Below, one piece after another: positions 34,541 through 37,058 of a stretch of DNA of 37,058 bases. The notes under the pieces are model-generated. The model had not been told where the DNA came from. It saw only the letters and a list, made by a program, of their open reading frames with translations, and made no database searches. The position numbers and the translations under genes were made by a program. This DNA comes from Plantago elongata (Eukaryota; Streptophyta; Magnoliopsida; Lamiales; Plantaginaceae): positions 1-37,058 of the forward strand of contig JAYMSP010001042.1 of assembly GCA_036897095.1 (NCBI GenBank), in the 5' to 3' direction. Within the stretch, counting starts at the first letter, position 1, and each line of letters begins with the position of its first letter.

Positions 34541-34866
34541 TGCCTTTTTTCTGTAGTGGTGTTGCATCGTCGTTACGTCGTGATTGTCACGTCATTTTTT
34601 TATTTAATTTATATATTATAAAATTGTTTAGAAGTTGAAATTAATCAAATCGCATTTTATTAAAAACGTTTTATGATTTATTGAGATAGAACAAACTATG
34701 AATATATTACATACTGCGGGAAATTAAAATCGAACGAAAATAAAATGCAACAAACATACAATACACAACATTGAAATAATCAAACACACAACCCCGACTG
34801 GAGAAGATCCATCTATACTGTAGCCTCAAAATATGTTTCATTAAGTCGTGATGCTGCGTGCATGGT

Positions 34867-35010
34867 TAATTCACAAGAACGATAAACTCAAGACTCGCTG
34901 GTTCAAAAGAACATCGAGAATTGACTCGAGACTCGTTGATTCAGCATAATACCGATAATTGATGGATCAAGATTCGTTGATTCATAAGAATATCAAAAAT
35001 TAACAGATTT
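34867..35010. repeat. Three degenerate units of about 40 bp
   Basis: AGACTCGCTGGTTCA (34891), AGACTCGTTGATTCA (34929) and AGATTCGTTGATTCA (34970) head units sharing a CGA.AATT tail. It is followed at 35087-35101 by AAACCCTAACCCTAG, two telomere-type repeats, which here could be a promoter-like telo-box or chance. Confidence 0.6.
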
Positions 35011-35109
35011 GGAGGAACACCTCAATTTTTTATATAAACTTAAAACTGCTATTACAAAATAATAAAGAGATACATAAATAGTTAGTAAACCCTAACCCTA
35101 GTTGATATC

Positions 35110-36300
35110 AGAATAATTGAATAACAAAAAGAGCCAAGGTCTAATTCTTGATGACCACACTTTCTTATATCCCCAACTTTGGAGGTTGTAGGGTTTACAA
35201 TGTTAGGCCAATGGCTTTGAGGTTTCTCATGTTTGATTTTGGTTTTCGCTTTGCTAGAGAGCTTTTGCCAAGTGTAGCGGTTGTTGGCTAGAATTTTTTC
35301 AGAAATTATATGATTCTTTGATCCATAGGGTCCTGCTGTTTGAAGTTTAGTTGTAATATTGCATTTCTAATGTTCCGTGACTCTTATATTGTAATAAATC
35401 TGTGAACTTTTCAAAAATATTACTGTAGATCACCAGTTCACCATTTGTCCTAATATTCTACGAGATTGCGAGAAAGGGAAGGGAAAGAGAAACGACATGG
35501 TCCAACACTCAAACTGTCCAAGCCCAGTGAGATACTGTTACTGCATATTGGATAGCTTGCAAAATGGGCTTGGTTTGTTTCTCAGTGGATGCACAAACTT
35601 GTACTGTAAGGCTGTTAACGTTCCATATGCCTTTCATAAGCAATATTCCTTAGGCCCTGACCACATTTCAACACAACTACACAAGTAATCTGTTGGGATC
35701 TAAATTTATACGAATTCGATCTGCATCCGAACCCGCTCTAGCGAGTGTTAGTACAAAATGAAGGCACAACTATAACCGAAATATCCCCTTTTAATTATTA
35801 TATTGTTTAATTATGTTAATTTGGTCAAAGACTGTAGGCTAGGAATAAAGGTCTACGGTCCGTAAACTGGAAGAACAGGCCCCTAGTTCAAATAAATTCT
35901 AGAAAAATATATAGTATTTAAACAAGGGACCCGAATTGTATTTTCATAGATATGATGAATTAAGTTACTCTACCGTTGGAAAAAGTGCTACCACTGTTAA
36001 AATGCGAGACTTCCTTGCGAGAATCTTTCTCTCTTGTAAGTGATTCATTCCCCTCTTCTCTAATTTGTGCTAAGATGACCTTGAAAACCGTTTCAACGAA
36101 CGAATTGCTCAGGCCACGATTTTTCGTTGGGAAACAAGATCCCAACATAATCTAAATGGAATTAGTTTGAAGCTTCAAATTATATATATATTTATTTATT
36201 TATTAAATTTCTTATTTAAATTCAATATAGTTCATATCATTTTAAGAGGATATAGGTTAGTTAGGGTTAAATATAATGTTTGATACGAAATGAAATTGGA
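35110..36300. other. Gene-free stretch near the right end
   Basis: No supported coding frame, RNA gene or sharply bounded element was found. A short ORF at 35497-35688 lacks any recognised domain. Confidence 0.3.
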
Positions 36301-36309
36301 TAAGACTCT

Positions 36310-36425
36310 GTTCTTTCCAACTTAAAATCACTTTAATTCAGTTCAATTCGATCTAATTATAGTTTATACCTTACTTTAGTTCAATTAAATTCAATTCAGT
36401 CCAGTTCAGTAAATTTCAGTTTAAA
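36310..36425. repeat. TTCAGTTCAA-type repeat block, right (inverse of the 33.5-kb block)
   Basis: AATTCAGTTCAATTCGATCT and AATTCAGTCCAGTTCAGTAA, then TTTCAGTTTAAAAAACATAGCC, read in reverse complement as AAACTGAAATTTACTGAACT and so on. This parallels the left block beginning CAACTGAAATTTAACGAACT. Confidence 0.6.
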
Positions 36426-36846
36426 AAACATAGCCTAATTTGAGTCTCTCATAAGCAATTTGAATTATTGATCTTGCATGATAACGGGTAAATATTTTCA
36501 GGAATGTTGAACGCAGGACACTTTTTACTAAACGTATGACACAATTTTAATATATTAAAAATCAACTCAAAATTACATTAATCTATAAAATAACCCCATA
36601 AACTTTAAAAGACTACAATTTTATCCAAAAACTTTTTTATTTATTCATTTGAACTCTCTAACATGCGTCTTTCCCGTCGAATATTTAAACAAACATAATT
36701 AAATACGAGGAGGTTATGATTTTTAAACAATCATAATAAAAGTTAAGGATAATATTAAAAATAAATAAATTCAAATCTAAGCAAACCATTCATACTAAAT
36801 TAATATTTTTAACTTTTTAAATTAAGAAAAAAACTAAATAGGCTAT

Positions 36847-36899
36847 TTGGCAGCCTTAAGGGCTGCCAAAACAGTCTGTCTAGCAGCCCTGAGGGTTGC
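36847..36899. repeat. Two consecutive GC-rich hairpins
   Basis: Hairpin 1 (36847-36869) has perfect 9-bp arms TTGGCAGCC and GGCTGCCAA around TTAAG. Hairpin 2 (36883-36899) has GCAGCCC and GGGTTGC around TGA, one G-T mismatch. The two are diverged copies, spaced 36 bp apart by start, in AT-rich DNA. It may be the tip of an element continuing beyond the window. Confidence 0.65.
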
Positions 36900-37058
36900 C
36901 AAGCATCATTTTGAGGTTTTTTTTTTAAATTTTAGTGAAGTATATTGATATATTTAATATTCTAATTTTATAAAATAATTTTAAACAATATAGATATCAA
37001 ATTAAAAAATATTTACTTCTTCTGATTTGTAATGGATGTCATAATCTAATTAATACTT

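Noticed and set aside
35087-35101. AAACCCTAACCCTAG as an interstitial telomere
   Set aside because: Only two repeat units; too short to claim a telomere-derived insertion.

Overview
The window is nuclear DNA of a flowering plant, very probably a eudicot. The evidence is intron-rich GT-AG genes, plant-specific proteins (a SOSEKI polarity protein and an H2A.W histone with SPKK motifs), the plant histone octamer CGCGGATC, TGGGCY site II promoter motifs with a telo-box, and AT-rich intergenic DNA full of small inverted-repeat elements. A Lamiales-like asterid is only an impression. Exon borders were placed by hand from splice sites and reading phase.

Layout. 1-201: 5' end of a minus-strand gene leaving the window. 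About 985-1716: a fold-back element. 2214-9359: a cluster of two minus-strand ADF genes (actin-depolymerising factor) with a plus-strand eIF1A gene between them; eIF1A is head to head with the first ADF across 317 bp. 9.7-11.4 kb: gene-free DNA with a long degenerate 21-bp periodic array. 12.5-12.95 kb: a broken RNase H fragment of LINE type. 14.6-19.1 kb: three plus-strand genes, histone H2A.W, a small organelle-type RRM protein, and NDUFA2 (complex I B8 subunit). 20.3-20.6 kb: an orphan 105-codon frame. 23.2-24.3 kb: minus-strand cytosolic ribosomal protein uS8 (RPS15A) with two 5'UTR introns and a site II-rich promoter. 25.1-26.45 kb: a second repeat locus with 32-bp phased palindromes and a G-rich stretch. 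26.9-30.4 kb: small DNA elements. 31.3-33.1 kb: a minus-strand SOSEKI gene. 33.4-37.06 kb: gene-poor repeats and hairpins.

The genes are mostly housekeeping: translation (eIF1A, uS8), actin turnover (ADF), chromatin (H2A.W), respiration (NDUFA2) and probably organelle RNA metabolism (RRM). They do not form one pathway. The least explained DNA is the pair of phased repeat loci, with 21-bp and 31-32-bp periods, close to two and three helical turns. They look like decayed DNA-transposon ends or protein-binding arrays; which of these is not settled by the sequence.
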